From an uncultured bacterium (lineage in GTDB: Bacteria > Calescibacteriota > Calescibacteriia > Calescibacteriales > Calescibacteriaceae), in NCBI GenBank assembly GCA_938036315.1, contig CALHPK010000026.1, positions 1-20,207 on the forward strand: a stretch of 20,207 nt of DNA, given 5' to 3'. The position numbers were made by a program, and so were the translations under genes. Positions 1 to 9,373 of the stretch are shown here, piece after piece; the first letter of the stretch is position 1; each line of letters begins with the position of its first letter. The notes under the pieces were generated by a model that searched no databases, was not told where the DNA came from, and saw only the letters and a program-made list of their open reading frames with translations.

Positions 1-1
1 C

Positions 2-2572
2 AAACTTCCATTTTCTCTAAGAGTTCTACTTGAGAATTTACTAAGACACAAATATGAAGAAGAGGAAGGCACCGTAGAAGATAAACACATAGAAAATATT
101 ATACTGAGGAAAAAAGGAGAGGAGATTCCATTTTTTCCAGAAAGAGTAATACTACAAGATTTCACCGGAGTTCCGCTCATAACAGATCTGGCAGTTATGC
201 GAGATGTTGTAAAGAAATTTGGTAAAAACCCAAAATTAATAAATCCAGTAAAGCAATGTGACCTTGTAATCGATCACTCAATCCAAGTTGATTTTTACGG
301 GACCTCCAACGCGCTCGAGCTCAACATTAAAAAAGAGTTTGAAAGAAACAGAGAAAGATACGAATTCCTCAAATGGGCTCAAAACGCATTCAAAAATATG
401 AGAATTATACCTCCAGGAACAGGCATAATCCATCAGGTAAATCTTGAATTTCTGGCCAGCGTAGTTTTAGTTGGGAAAAGTCAAAAAACAAAAAGTAAAA
501 TACTATTTCCAGACACTGTCTTCGGAACAGATTCACACACAACAATGATAAATTCGCTAGGAGTTTTAGGATGGGGTGTGGGAGGAATCGAAGCAGAAGT
601 CGTTATGCTCGGAGAACCTAACTACATAACGGTTCCAGAAGTTATAGGAGTAAAACTTACTGGCAAACCAAATCCCACAGTAACAGCAACTGACATAGTT
701 CTAACCATAACTGAAATCCTAAGAAAATATAAAGTAGTGGATAAATTTGTTGAATTCTTCGGTGATGTTAAAGACCTATCTATACCTGATAGAGCTACAA
801 TATCAAATATGTGTCCAGAGTATGGAGCAAGATGCGCATTCTTTCCAGTAGACGATAAAGTTCTGAGATATCTTGAACTCACGGGAAGACCTAAAAAACA
901 TATCAGATTAGTTGAGGAATATCTCAGAAGAAACTTTATGTTCCAAGATTACTCTTACGAACCTGAATATGATAAGGTAGTAGAGATAAGACTTGATGAG
1001 ATAGAGCCATCCGCTGCAGGACCTTCCCGCCCACATGATAGGGTACCCCTGAAAAGTCTAAAAAGCAAATTCTATGAATACATAGGTAGAGAACCCATAT
1101 CGACCGAAGTAGAACTTGACCATATAAGAACCAAAATCGGAGATGGAGCCATAGTCTTAGCGGCAATAACAAGCTGTACAAATACATCAAACCCTGAACT
1201 TATGATACAAGCTGGGATTTTAGCTAAAAAAGCTGTTGATAGAGGACTGAATATCAAACCATATGTTAAAACATCGAACGCGCCAGGCTCTCGTGTAGTT
1301 AGCGGATATCTTGAGAAAGCCGGACTTATGCCATATCTACAGGCTCTGGGATTCCACATCACAGGATACGGCTGTACTGTATGCATCGGCAACAGCGGAT
1401 CTCTAAACCCATCAATTGAGAACACTATAAAAGAAAAAAAGATAACAGCTGTTTCTGTTCTGAGTGGGAATAGAAACTTCGAAGCGAGGATTCATCCGGC
1501 TGTAAGGGCAAATTATCTTATGTCCCCTGCTATGGTGGTCGCATTTGCAATAGCTGGTAAAATAGATATAGATATCGAAAAAGAACCGATAGGCTTTGAT
1601 CCAAATGGAATCCCAGTGTACCTTAAAGATATATATCCAACCAAAGATGAGGTAGAGAAATATCTCAGCATTGTCGAACGAGAACTTTATGTTGAAAAGT
1701 ACAAAAACGTCTTTGAGGGGGTAGAGGAATGGCAAAAGCTCCAAGCACCCTCAGGGGAACTTTATAGCTGGGATGAGAAATCAACCTATATAAAACCTCC
1801 TCCATTTTTTGAAAACTTTGAAATTGAAGTTCCCGAACTTCAGGATATCTACGGCGCAAGAGCTCTTATTTTGCTTGGTGACTCAATAACCACTGACCAC
1901 ATATCACCCGCAGGAAATATCTCTGAAAAATCTCCAGCTGGGCAGTACTTAATTGAAAAAGGAGTTTCCCCAGCGGAATTCAACAATTACGGAAGCCGTC
2001 GCGGGAATTGGGAAGTTATGGTGAGAGGAACATTCTCCAACCCGAGAATAAAAAACCTTATGTTTGAAGATGGAAGAGAAGGAGGATATACCATACACTA
2101 TCCATCTGGGAAAATAGCGAGTGTTTTTGAAGTTGCTTATCAGCTATACAAAGACGAAGGGATTCCCTTGATAATAATTGCAGGAAAAGAATACGGAAGT
2201 GGAAGCTCACGGGATTGGGCAGCGAAAGGAACAGCTCTGCTTGGGGTAAAAGTAGTGATAGCAGAAAGCTTTGAAACAATCCATCGGAGCAACCTTGTAG
2301 GCATGGGAGTTGTCCCCCTGAAATTCAAAGATGGAAATATCAAAAAGTTAGAAATTAAAGGAAATGAAACTTTCAACATCCCCCTGAGAGAGTTGGGTCC
2401 GAACAAGGAAATCGAAGTTGAGATGGTAAGAGAGACCGGTGAAGTTACTAAATTTCTAACCATAGCACAGCTCAACACTGAAAAAGAAGTAGAGTATATA
2501 AGACATGGGGGAATTTTACACTATGTCCTGAGAAAGCTTCTAAAAACAAAAAAGGGAAGAAAAAGAAGTTAG
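2..2572 (+). CDS. acnA: Aconitate hydratase, AcnA/IRP type (5' end outside window)
   Basis: Interconverts citrate and isocitrate in the TCA cycle through a [4Fe-4S] cluster; cytoplasmic. The frame is open from base 2 without a start, so the first tens of residues lie outside the window. The visible N-terminus (LPFSLRVLLENLLR, then LQDFTGVPLITDLAVMRD) is typical of the AcnA/IRP branch. The three cluster cysteines are recognisable in TSCTNTSNPE (Cys codon at 1175) and YGCTVCIGNSG (Cys codons at 1373 and 1382). GTDSHTTMINSLGVLGWGVGGIE fits the family. The C-terminal swivel domain carries LGDSITTDHISPAGNI and AGKEYGSGSSRDWAAKG, the latter with the active-site Ser-Arg. The end is basic (KTKKGRKRS). 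The visible 856 residues fit a full-length enzyme of roughly 880-900. It converges on atpC with a 55-bp gap that shows no hairpin terminator. Confidence 0.97.
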   Translation, partial: KLPFSLRVLLENLLRHKYEEEEGTVEDKHIENIILRKKGEEIPFFPERVILQDFTGVPLITDLAVMRDVVKKFGKNPKLINPVKQCDLVIDHSIQVDFYGTSNALELNIKKEFERNRERYEFLKWAQNAFKNMRIIPPGTGIIHQVNLEFLASVVLVGKSQKTKSKILFPDTVFGTDSHTTMINSLGVLGWGVGGIEAEVVMLGEPNYITVPEVIGVKLTGKPNPTVTATDIVLTITEILRKYKVVDKFVEFFGDVKDLSIPDRATISNMCPEYGARCAFFPVDDKVLRYLELTGRPKKHIRLVEEYLRRNFMFQDYSYEPEYDKVVEIRLDEIEPSAAGPSRPHDRVPLKSLKSKFYEYIGREPISTEVELDHIRTKIGDGAIVLAAITSCTNTSNPELMIQAGILAKKAVDRGLNIKPYVKTSNAPGSRVVSGYLEKAGLMPYLQALGFHITGYGCTVCIGNSGSLNPSIENTIKEKKITAVSVLSGNRNFEARIHPAVRANYLMSPAMVVAFAIAGKIDIDIEKEPIGFDPNGIPVYLKDIYPTKDEVEKYLSIVERELYVEKYKNVFEGVEEWQKLQAPSGELYSWDEKSTYIKPPPFFENFEIEVPELQDIYGARALILLGDSITTDHISPAGNISEKSPAGQYLIEKGVSPAEFNNYGSRRGNWEVMVRGTFSNPRIKNLMFEDGREGGYTIHYPSGKIASVFEVAYQLYKDEGIPLIIIAGKEYGSGSSRDWAAKGTALLGVKVVIAESFETIHRSNLVGMGVVPLKFKDGNIKKLEIKGNETFNIPLRELGPNKEIEVEMVRETGEVTKFLTIAQLNTEKEVEYIRHGGILHYVLRKLLKTKKGRKRS

Positions 2573-2627
2573 CTATATTTCAATTGATTGAAAATCTAGT
2601 CTCTACAGTTCACAAACCAGAATCACA

Positions 2628-2870
2628 TCACAGAACAAATATTTTCACTATCTTGCCATTCGTATAAAAAATAGCTTTTTTTGTTCCAAGATCTATTTTC
2701 TTTTCTTCTCCGCCCTGAGCTTTTATCCTTACTTCCCCAACTATTATGGATATAAAATCAGCATGCTTTTGGAAAATCTCAGCGTCTCCAGAGAGAGTTT
2801 TAATGTAAACCGAAGTTCCTTCTCCCTCAAATATATTCTGGGACGGCGATAGTATACTTATCCTTAGCAT
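2628..2870 (-). CDS. atpC: F1 ATP synthase epsilon subunit, short form
   Basis: Epsilon subunit of the F1 rotor stalk. The 80 residues correspond to the N-terminal beta-sandwich only (start MLRISILSPSQNIFEGEG; internal GDAEIFQKHADFISIIVGEVRI resembles the usual GxxGVLPgHaP...G.v.i stretch). The usual full length is about 130-140, so the C-terminal two-helix domain, which latches and inhibits rotation in many bacteria, is absent. The frame closes normally, with no sign of a frameshift. Similar short epsilons are known from Chlorobi/Bacteroidetes-like lineages, so this is probably a natural short form. It follows atpD by 38 bp on the same strand. The SD is weak (only an AGGTAA-like match upstream), so coupling to atpD translation is likely. 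Confidence 0.85.
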   Translation of the reverse strand: MLRISILSPSQNIFEGEGTSVYIKTLSGDAEIFQKHADFISIIVGEVRIKAQGGEEKKIDLGTKKAIFYTNGKIVKIFVL

Positions 2871-2908
2871 AATAGCACGCTTACCTATTAACTACTTACT
2901 GATGATAA

Positions 2909-4357
<1,449 letters not shown>

Positions 4358-4439
4358 TCAAATTTCTTCCTAATTTACATCAGATACGAGCCAAAATTGA
4401 ATTTACTACAACTTTTTCCTCTGTATACTGTGGCCCACC

Positions 4440-6041
4440 TTATGGTTTAAGAACTTTTCTGAATTTTTCGTTGGTTCTAAACTCTTCAAACAGCTTGTAT
4501 AAAGCCGAAGCCTTTGGAAGTAATCCTTTTTTGAATATGAGCTGTTGTGCCACAGCAAAAAGGTCATATTTTTCTTTTGAATATGGATAAGCCCATGGTT
4601 TCTTCCTCAATGGTATTTGTTCAATGTTTATGTGATGCGGGAAAAGGAATTCTTTGAAACCTTCATCAGAATGCGAGCGCCCAAGCCCACTTTCTTTCAT
4701 TCCTTGCCATGGTGTATCTGTAATTCCATAGCTTGTTGCATGATCGTTTATCATAACAGTTCCGGCTTCTATCTTCTTTGCGATTCTCTCTGCACGCTTG
4801 AGATCTCTGCTCCAAACTGAGGCAGTAAGGCCAAACTTTGTGTCATTTGCAAGCCTTATAGCTTCATCTTCATTCTCAAACACCATAATAGGTAAAGTCG
4901 GCCCGAATGTCTCCTCTCTCATGCAGGTCATTGAATGATTCACATCAACAAGAACTGTAGGCTCATAAAAATATCCCTTAAGATCTTCCCTTCTTGTTCC
5001 CCCCGCTAGAACTCTAGCTCCATTTTGAACTGCTTCAAGGACATGATCAGAAACAGTTTTCAGTTGCGATTCACTTATAAGTGGTCCCATATCTGTATTT
5101 GGATCTTCACCGTTTCCAAGTCTTATTCCTTTGGCTCTTTCAACAACTGCATCAATGAATTCTTTTGCTATCTTCTTATGCACGTAGAGCCTTTCTACTG
5201 AGGCACAAACTTGACCGGCATTTGTAAAAGCTCCCCACACAGCAGCATCGACAGCAGATTCAAAATCTGCGTCATCAAGAACAACCATCGGGTCTTTCCC
5301 ACCAAGTTCAACAACCGCTGGAATCACATTCTCCGCACATTTTTTGAGAATTCTCTTTCCTATCTCGGTAGATCCAGTAAAAACAACCTTTCTTATGGGA
5401 GGAACACATAGATACTTCTCAGCTAAAGCTCCCCTAGTTACTACAGTCTCCAAAACTCCAGAGGGCAACCCTGCTTTGTCAAATATATCTTTTATCTTTA
5501 ATCCGATCAGAGGTGTCTCCGAAGCTGGCTTAAAGACTACCGTATTGCCTGCAAGTAAAGCAAAAACAATTCCAGACATAGGAATAGCAAAAGGATAATT
5601 CCAGGGAGAAATAACCGCCACAACTCCTAAAGGTCTTGGAACTATTTTTGATTTCTTTACAAACTTAAACAGATGCAAAGGAATCTCATATTCCTTCATA
5701 AGTTCTTTTCCCCTTTTTGAATAAAAGGATATAATATCAACCGCAACCATTATATCAGCAGTAACTGCCTCAATCATAGGTTTTCCCTGCTCCCGAGTTA
5801 TAAGTCTAGCAATCTCATCAAGTTCATTCAGGATTATCTGTCCAGCTCGTGATATAATCTCCGCCCTATCTTCAAAATCAAGAGATGACCAATTGTAAAA
5901 AGCCCTCTGGACTCTCTCGACTTTTTTCTGGATAGTATCCTCATCATCAAGGGGAACTTTGTCTATAACCTCAAGTGTTGCCGGATTTATATCAATTATA
6001 AAGCTTTTACCATTTTCCTGCTCAACTCTCAGCATTCCCAT
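4440..6041 (-). CDS. NAD(P)-dependent aldehyde dehydrogenase family protein
   Basis: Oxidises an aldehyde to a carboxylate with NAD(P)+; the substrate cannot be read from sequence, though a succinate-semialdehyde or medium/long-chain aldehyde role would fit. ALDH core seen: ISPWNYP with Asn148, KPASE with Lys171, FTGSTEIGK nucleotide loop (221-229), general base Glu245 in VELGGKDP, nucleophile Cys279 in NAGQVCAS, and Glu377 in REETFGP. The core ends near residue 468. About 65 further residues follow, starting KKPWAYPYSKEKYD, a type of tail found in some bacterial ALDHs that may contact membrane or partner subunits (inference). Start: GGAGGTG lies 7 nt before this ATG; a second Met two codons later is a weaker choice. 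pdxJ ends 69 bp upstream on the same strand and atpD begins 100 bp downstream. Confidence 0.92.
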   Translation of the reverse strand: MGMLRVEQENGKSFIIDINPATLEVIDKVPLDDEDTIQKKVERVQRAFYNWSSLDFEDRAEIISRAGQIILNELDEIARLITREQGKPMIEAVTADIMVAVDIISFYSKRGKELMKEYEIPLHLFKFVKKSKIVPRPLGVVAVISPWNYPFAIPMSGIVFALLAGNTVVFKPASETPLIGLKIKDIFDKAGLPSGVLETVVTRGALAEKYLCVPPIRKVVFTGSTEIGKRILKKCAENVIPAVVELGGKDPMVVLDDADFESAVDAAVWGAFTNAGQVCASVERLYVHKKIAKEFIDAVVERAKGIRLGNGEDPNTDMGPLISESQLKTVSDHVLEAVQNGARVLAGGTRREDLKGYFYEPTVLVDVNHSMTCMREETFGPTLPIMVFENEDEAIRLANDTKFGLTASVWSRDLKRAERIAKKIEAGTVMINDHATSYGITDTPWQGMKESGLGRSHSDEGFKEFLFPHHINIEQIPLRKKPWAYPYSKEKYDLFAVAQQLIFKKGLLPKASALYKLFEEFRTNEKFRKVLKP

Positions 6042-6110
6042 TTTTTTTCACCTCCGCAGTAAAAATTAGCACCGATGAAAAATTTTTCAATTTTCAGAAG
6101 AAAAAAATCT

Positions 6111-6845
6111 TCAATCAGAAAGCAGTCTTGAAACTCTAATTGCCTCTTTGATCTCTTCAATCGCCTTTTGGAGTCCTAAAAATATAGATCTTGAAATTAT
6201 TGAGTGCCCTATTGAAAATTCACTTATGTAATGGATCTTTGCAACCATCTGGATGTTATGCACTGACAAAGCATGCCCAGCCATAACATATAGCTTATTT
6301 TCCACTGCGTACTTTGATGCCTGAGCAATTTTATGCAGGATATCTAAATTCATTTTCATAGCATACTCAGTAGTGTTCAGCTCTACAAAATCTGCTCCTA
6401 CATCTAACACCTTATCTATAACTTCTTTCTCTGGTTCTACAAAAAGCCCCGAGAAAATACCATGTTCCCTCAATTTCCCAACGAATCTTTTGACCTGCTC
6501 AAACTCAGACTTATCTTTAAGATCGAATCCCCTTTCTGTAGTAACCTCCCTTACCCTCTCAGGAACAAGCGTCACTTTGTCAGGTTTGACATCAATAGCA
6601 AATTCCAGAATATCATCAAAAAGTCCCATCTCAAGAGTTAAAGGGATATTTACTACCTCCTTTATGAGCTTGACATCTTTTTCTTTTATATGACGTCTGT
6701 CTTTTCTCAGGTGAACCGTCACACCATCCGCCCCGGCGATTTTCACGACAACCGCAGCATGAACAGGATCAGGCTCTCTACCCCCTCTTGCCTCCCTCAA
6801 TGTGGCAACATGATCTACATTAACTGATAATTTGGCAGTAGGCAT
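6111..6845 (-). CDS. pdxJ: Pyridoxine 5'-phosphate synthase
   Basis: Condenses 1-deoxyxylulose 5-phosphate with 3-amino-2-oxopropyl phosphate to pyridoxine 5'-phosphate, the last ring-forming step of the DXP-dependent vitamin B6 route. Seen: VNVDHVATLREARGG near the N-terminus, HLRKDRRHI, LEMG, and the phosphate-binding SIGHSIISR near the C-terminus. The frame extends to a TTG at 6863, but I chose ATG 6845: from there Asn9, Asp11, His12, His45 and Glu72 fall at the same positions as in the E. coli enzyme. Neither start has a Shine-Dalgarno sequence. Length 244. It is first in the leftward unit with the aldehyde dehydrogenase and atpDC, and divergent from the secreted-protein gene across about 120 bp. 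A PLP-requiring enzyme (gcvPA) lies elsewhere in the window. Confidence 0.96.
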   Translation of the reverse strand: MPTAKLSVNVDHVATLREARGGREPDPVHAAVVVKIAGADGVTVHLRKDRRHIKEKDVKLIKEVVNIPLTLEMGLFDDILEFAIDVKPDKVTLVPERVREVTTERGFDLKDKSEFEQVKRFVGKLREHGIFSGLFVEPEKEVIDKVLDVGADFVELNTTEYAMKMNLDILHKIAQASKYAVENKLYVMAGHALSVHNIQMVAKIHYISEFSIGHSIISRSIFLGLQKAIEEIKEAIRVSRLLSD

Positions 6846-6965
6846 ATTAGTAAAGTTTTTCAAAAGATATTCAATTTTGTGGAAAAGCTAAAAAAAAGTG
6901 ATTATATTGTACCTGGTAATAATTTATTGATTTTAAGATAAAGAAAAACGGGGGTGATAATAGCT

Positions 6966-8864
6966 ATGACGGGGATAGCAAGAGCAAAGAGCTACTTTTT
7001 TTTAGGGATAGTTTTATTATTTTCACTATCCTGCGCAGGTAGCGAACGGCAGAGTAAAATAAAACTTCCAGAAAAAAATCTTATAGCGGTCTCTGTTTAT
7101 GGTGAAAGAGAATTTGCGGATTATAGGGTATACTTTAGGGGATGGGAGGCAGACACACCTCAAGCAATATTTCTTACTGATCAAGAAAAGAAAATCACAT
7201 ACGGATATGCTTATGTTCTTCCCAAGGAACTTGTAGATGACATATGGGGAAAAGACGCCGCAGTACTTTATCATTTCACACCACAGCTGGATGGCTACAT
7301 AAATATTGATGAGAAAACTACCGCCCTCTTTTTAGTTATTATGTCCCCTCCATACTTTTGGATGTTCACTCCCAAAGCTTTAGTTCTGACAGCCGGACAT
7401 ATAATTCAACACCCAGATTTTCCTAAATTGTACGGAGAAATAGCCAAGGTTGAACCTGGAGAACTTCTAAGCGAAAAAAGTCTCAAGATTTTTGCACTTG
7501 CATCAAAAATAGCTGAAGATGTAAGAGAAAGTCTTCTTCCAGCAAGGGCTACTCCGCGATTACATCAATCAGATGAAAATCAATGTGGGAATGCACAGAT
7601 AGCCAGAGTCGAAGATCTCCCAGGTCTTGCTTTTAATTTTGTTGCAAAAAATATGGTCTTCTATGGCGGAGCGGTTTTCAATAGCGATGACCCAGGAAAG
7701 TACCAGGATATAAATAAATTTTTCACATTAAAGGCTCAAAACGGAAAGGTGGATCTATCCCTAAGCGGTATACTGAGCTTTAATATAATAGATCCGGCCG
7801 TAAAAACCACGGTATCAGTACCGACAGATGGAAGACATGCAGTAAGACTTGAAAAAGGTGTAGAACTTAATTTATCTATATTTACTGATCCAGTAAAAAG
7901 AATAGGACTTGTAGCCAATTTTGGCAGAACTGTCAAATATGTAATAGAAATAGCAGTCCCAAATATTGCAGTCTGCATTCCAGATGGAGATACATGGGGG
8001 GCTGTCGTAGCAACAGCTCAAAATCTTCTCACTACAGGAGAACTGAGCAGTATAAAGGATATTTTTGTGTCCGGATGGGATGAAATCCTCAGAATAGTAG
8101 TTACCCAATTTATGGATCAGAACTCATGGATATACAGGGTTATGAACAAGATTGGTTTTGCAAGTTGCTCATACGATGGGAACTTTATAGTAAATCAAAT
8201 CGCGTCAATGATAAGATGGTTCCCGCTTGCAAAACTTTATGATGCTTTCACAAAATACATCCCGTTCGGTATAGAACTCTTCAAAAAACCAAGAACTGGA
8301 CTTTACCTTGTCTGGAACGGGGCACCACTTTTTGCTGATGAAGTTATGATATACAGCGTATACCCTGACAAAGCTTCATCACCCGGGCAGATTTCGGTCG
8401 TAACTCTGGGAGGAGCTGGATGTACATCTTCTGATAGCATCTGCTTCCTAAGATTATATTGCCCATCTTACGGTACAACAGAATTTTACGATACCTTCAA
8501 CTGCGGGGACAGAAAAGTAATCCAAATCCCTCCAAACTTTTATGGGGATTGTACCCTTATGTCCATCGCTAAAAAGAAAAAACAGCAGGGCTTTGGGATA
8601 AATCTGGGATTTTTCAAAATAGGGAATACATACTCGGAGTGGGTCGAATATATAGTATCTAACGTTTCAATTCCTATTCAGAAATGTACTTCCTCCTGCG
8701 GAGAATTTTATGACCTGCTACAAGGAGGAGGTAAGCCTCCCCAGCAAGAAGGTGGAGGATGTTCTACAGCCCAACCTCACAGTGTATATCATATCTTCGC
8801 TATCTTTATCATATTCTTGCTACGTAAAGTAAGAATAAGAAACGAAAGACTGCAAACTGACTGA
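6966..8864 (+). CDS. Secreted or lipoprotein-like protein with Cys-containing C-terminal anchor, function unknown
   Basis: I recognise no catalytic family. The 632-residue product begins with a signal peptide: basic ARAK, a hydrophobic core FFLGIVLLFSLS, then Cys23-Ala-Gly. SLSC is a loose lipobox (Ser at -3), so either lipid attachment at Cys23 or ordinary signal-peptidase cleavage is possible. A stretch near 121-134 is hydrophobic and aromatic. Residues 486-578 hold seven cysteines, suggesting a disulfide-bonded extracytoplasmic domain. The C-terminus is tripartite: GGGKPPQQEGGGCS (Cys599), about 15 hydrophobic residues (VYHIFAIFIIFLL), then basic RKVRIRNER. That layout resembles sorting tails such as MYXO-CTERM and JDVT-CTERM. 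Start: GGGGGTG lies 9 nt before ATG 6966; a GTG at 6954 is in frame but falls inside that SD. No neighbour suggests a role. Confidence 0.75.
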   Translation: MTGIARAKSYFFLGIVLLFSLSCAGSERQSKIKLPEKNLIAVSVYGEREFADYRVYFRGWEADTPQAIFLTDQEKKITYGYAYVLPKELVDDIWGKDAAVLYHFTPQLDGYINIDEKTTALFLVIMSPPYFWMFTPKALVLTAGHIIQHPDFPKLYGEIAKVEPGELLSEKSLKIFALASKIAEDVRESLLPARATPRLHQSDENQCGNAQIARVEDLPGLAFNFVAKNMVFYGGAVFNSDDPGKYQDINKFFTLKAQNGKVDLSLSGILSFNIIDPAVKTTVSVPTDGRHAVRLEKGVELNLSIFTDPVKRIGLVANFGRTVKYVIEIAVPNIAVCIPDGDTWGAVVATAQNLLTTGELSSIKDIFVSGWDEILRIVVTQFMDQNSWIYRVMNKIGFASCSYDGNFIVNQIASMIRWFPLAKLYDAFTKYIPFGIELFKKPRTGLYLVWNGAPLFADEVMIYSVYPDKASSPGQISVVTLGGAGCTSSDSICFLRLYCPSYGTTEFYDTFNCGDRKVIQIPPNFYGDCTLMSIAKKKKQQGFGINLGFFKIGNTYSEWVEYIVSNVSIPIQKCTSSCGEFYDLLQGGGKPPQQEGGGCSTAQPHSVYHIFAIFIIFLLRKVRIRNERLQTD

Positions 8865-8937
8865 TCACATACATACACAGCACCGATCAATTGCAGCAAT
8901 GATTAATCTGACAATCACAACTGAGAAATCTAGAAAT

Positions 8938-8943
8938 TATATT
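8938..8943 (+). promoter_or_regulatory. Probable -10 box of the membrane-protein/helicase unit
   Basis: TATATT ends 7 nt before ATG 8951, with no SD between. CTGACA (8908-8913) is a five-of-six -35 match, but it lies 24 bp upstream of this box. It would pair better with TAGAAA at 8931-8936 (17-bp spacer), which has a poorer -10. Either reading gives an untranslated leader of about 0-8 nt. Confidence 0.35.
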
Positions 8944-8950
8944 ATTATTT

Positions 8951-9373
8951 ATGAACCTAATTTCTATGATAATCTCTTTCATCGTTTATCCTTTCTATTC
9001 TCTGATAAAATCTGTAAGGGATATATTTAAAGTTCCAAAACCATTTGTAAATTTCAATGCAATGGATGACCATTTTTATGTGGTATCATATTTTCTTGAT
9101 TTTTCGAGAATTTTACCATCTTTCCTTGGAATACTCAGCGGAATTGCTATCTATCTACTGGTAAACAAATACTTTCAGGGGCTTCAAGAACCATATAAAA
9201 TTGCTATCTCTTTTGCAACCTTCATAGCTATATTCTGGATCATCTCAATTATATCATATCTAATACAATCTTTAATATATATATCAAACACTGTCAAGAG
9301 AATATCCGCAAAATTAGGAGAAATATCTTCGAGAAAATTTTCAGATGAAGATTCAACAAAATTAATTCACTGA
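8951..9373 (+). CDS. Small integral membrane protein, function unknown
   Basis: A 140-residue protein that I cannot assign to a family. Hydrophobic segments lie at about 3-19, 55-72 and 83-111; the last is long enough for one helix plus an interfacial part. The loop 20-52 is mixed basic and aromatic. The tail 112-140 is charged (KRISAKLGEISSRKFSDEDS) and probably cytoplasmic. There is no SD before ATG. Instead TATATT (8938-8943) ends 7 nt before the start, as at dUTPase, suggesting a leaderless or nearly leaderless mRNA. Its stop TGA (9371-9373) overlaps the ATG of the downstream helicase (9373-9375), so the two are almost certainly translated from one message and may act together. Confidence 0.75.
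   Translation: MNLISMIISFIVYPFYSLIKSVRDIFKVPKPFVNFNAMDDHFYVVSYFLDFSRILPSFLGILSGIAIYLLVNKYFQGLQEPYKIAISFATFIAIFWIISIISYLIQSLIYISNTVKRISAKLGEISSRKFSDEDSTKLIH

Noticed and set aside
6846-6965. TTGTAC plus a TAAGAT-like -10 in the divergent spacer upstream of the secreted-protein gene
   Set aside because: The spacing is about 20 bp and both boxes are poor; a promoter must exist here but I cannot place it.
8881-8912. Imperfect inverted repeat ATCAATTGCAGCAATGAT after the secreted-protein gene
   Set aside because: The loop would be a single base and no U-run follows, so it is neither a credible terminator nor a clear operator.
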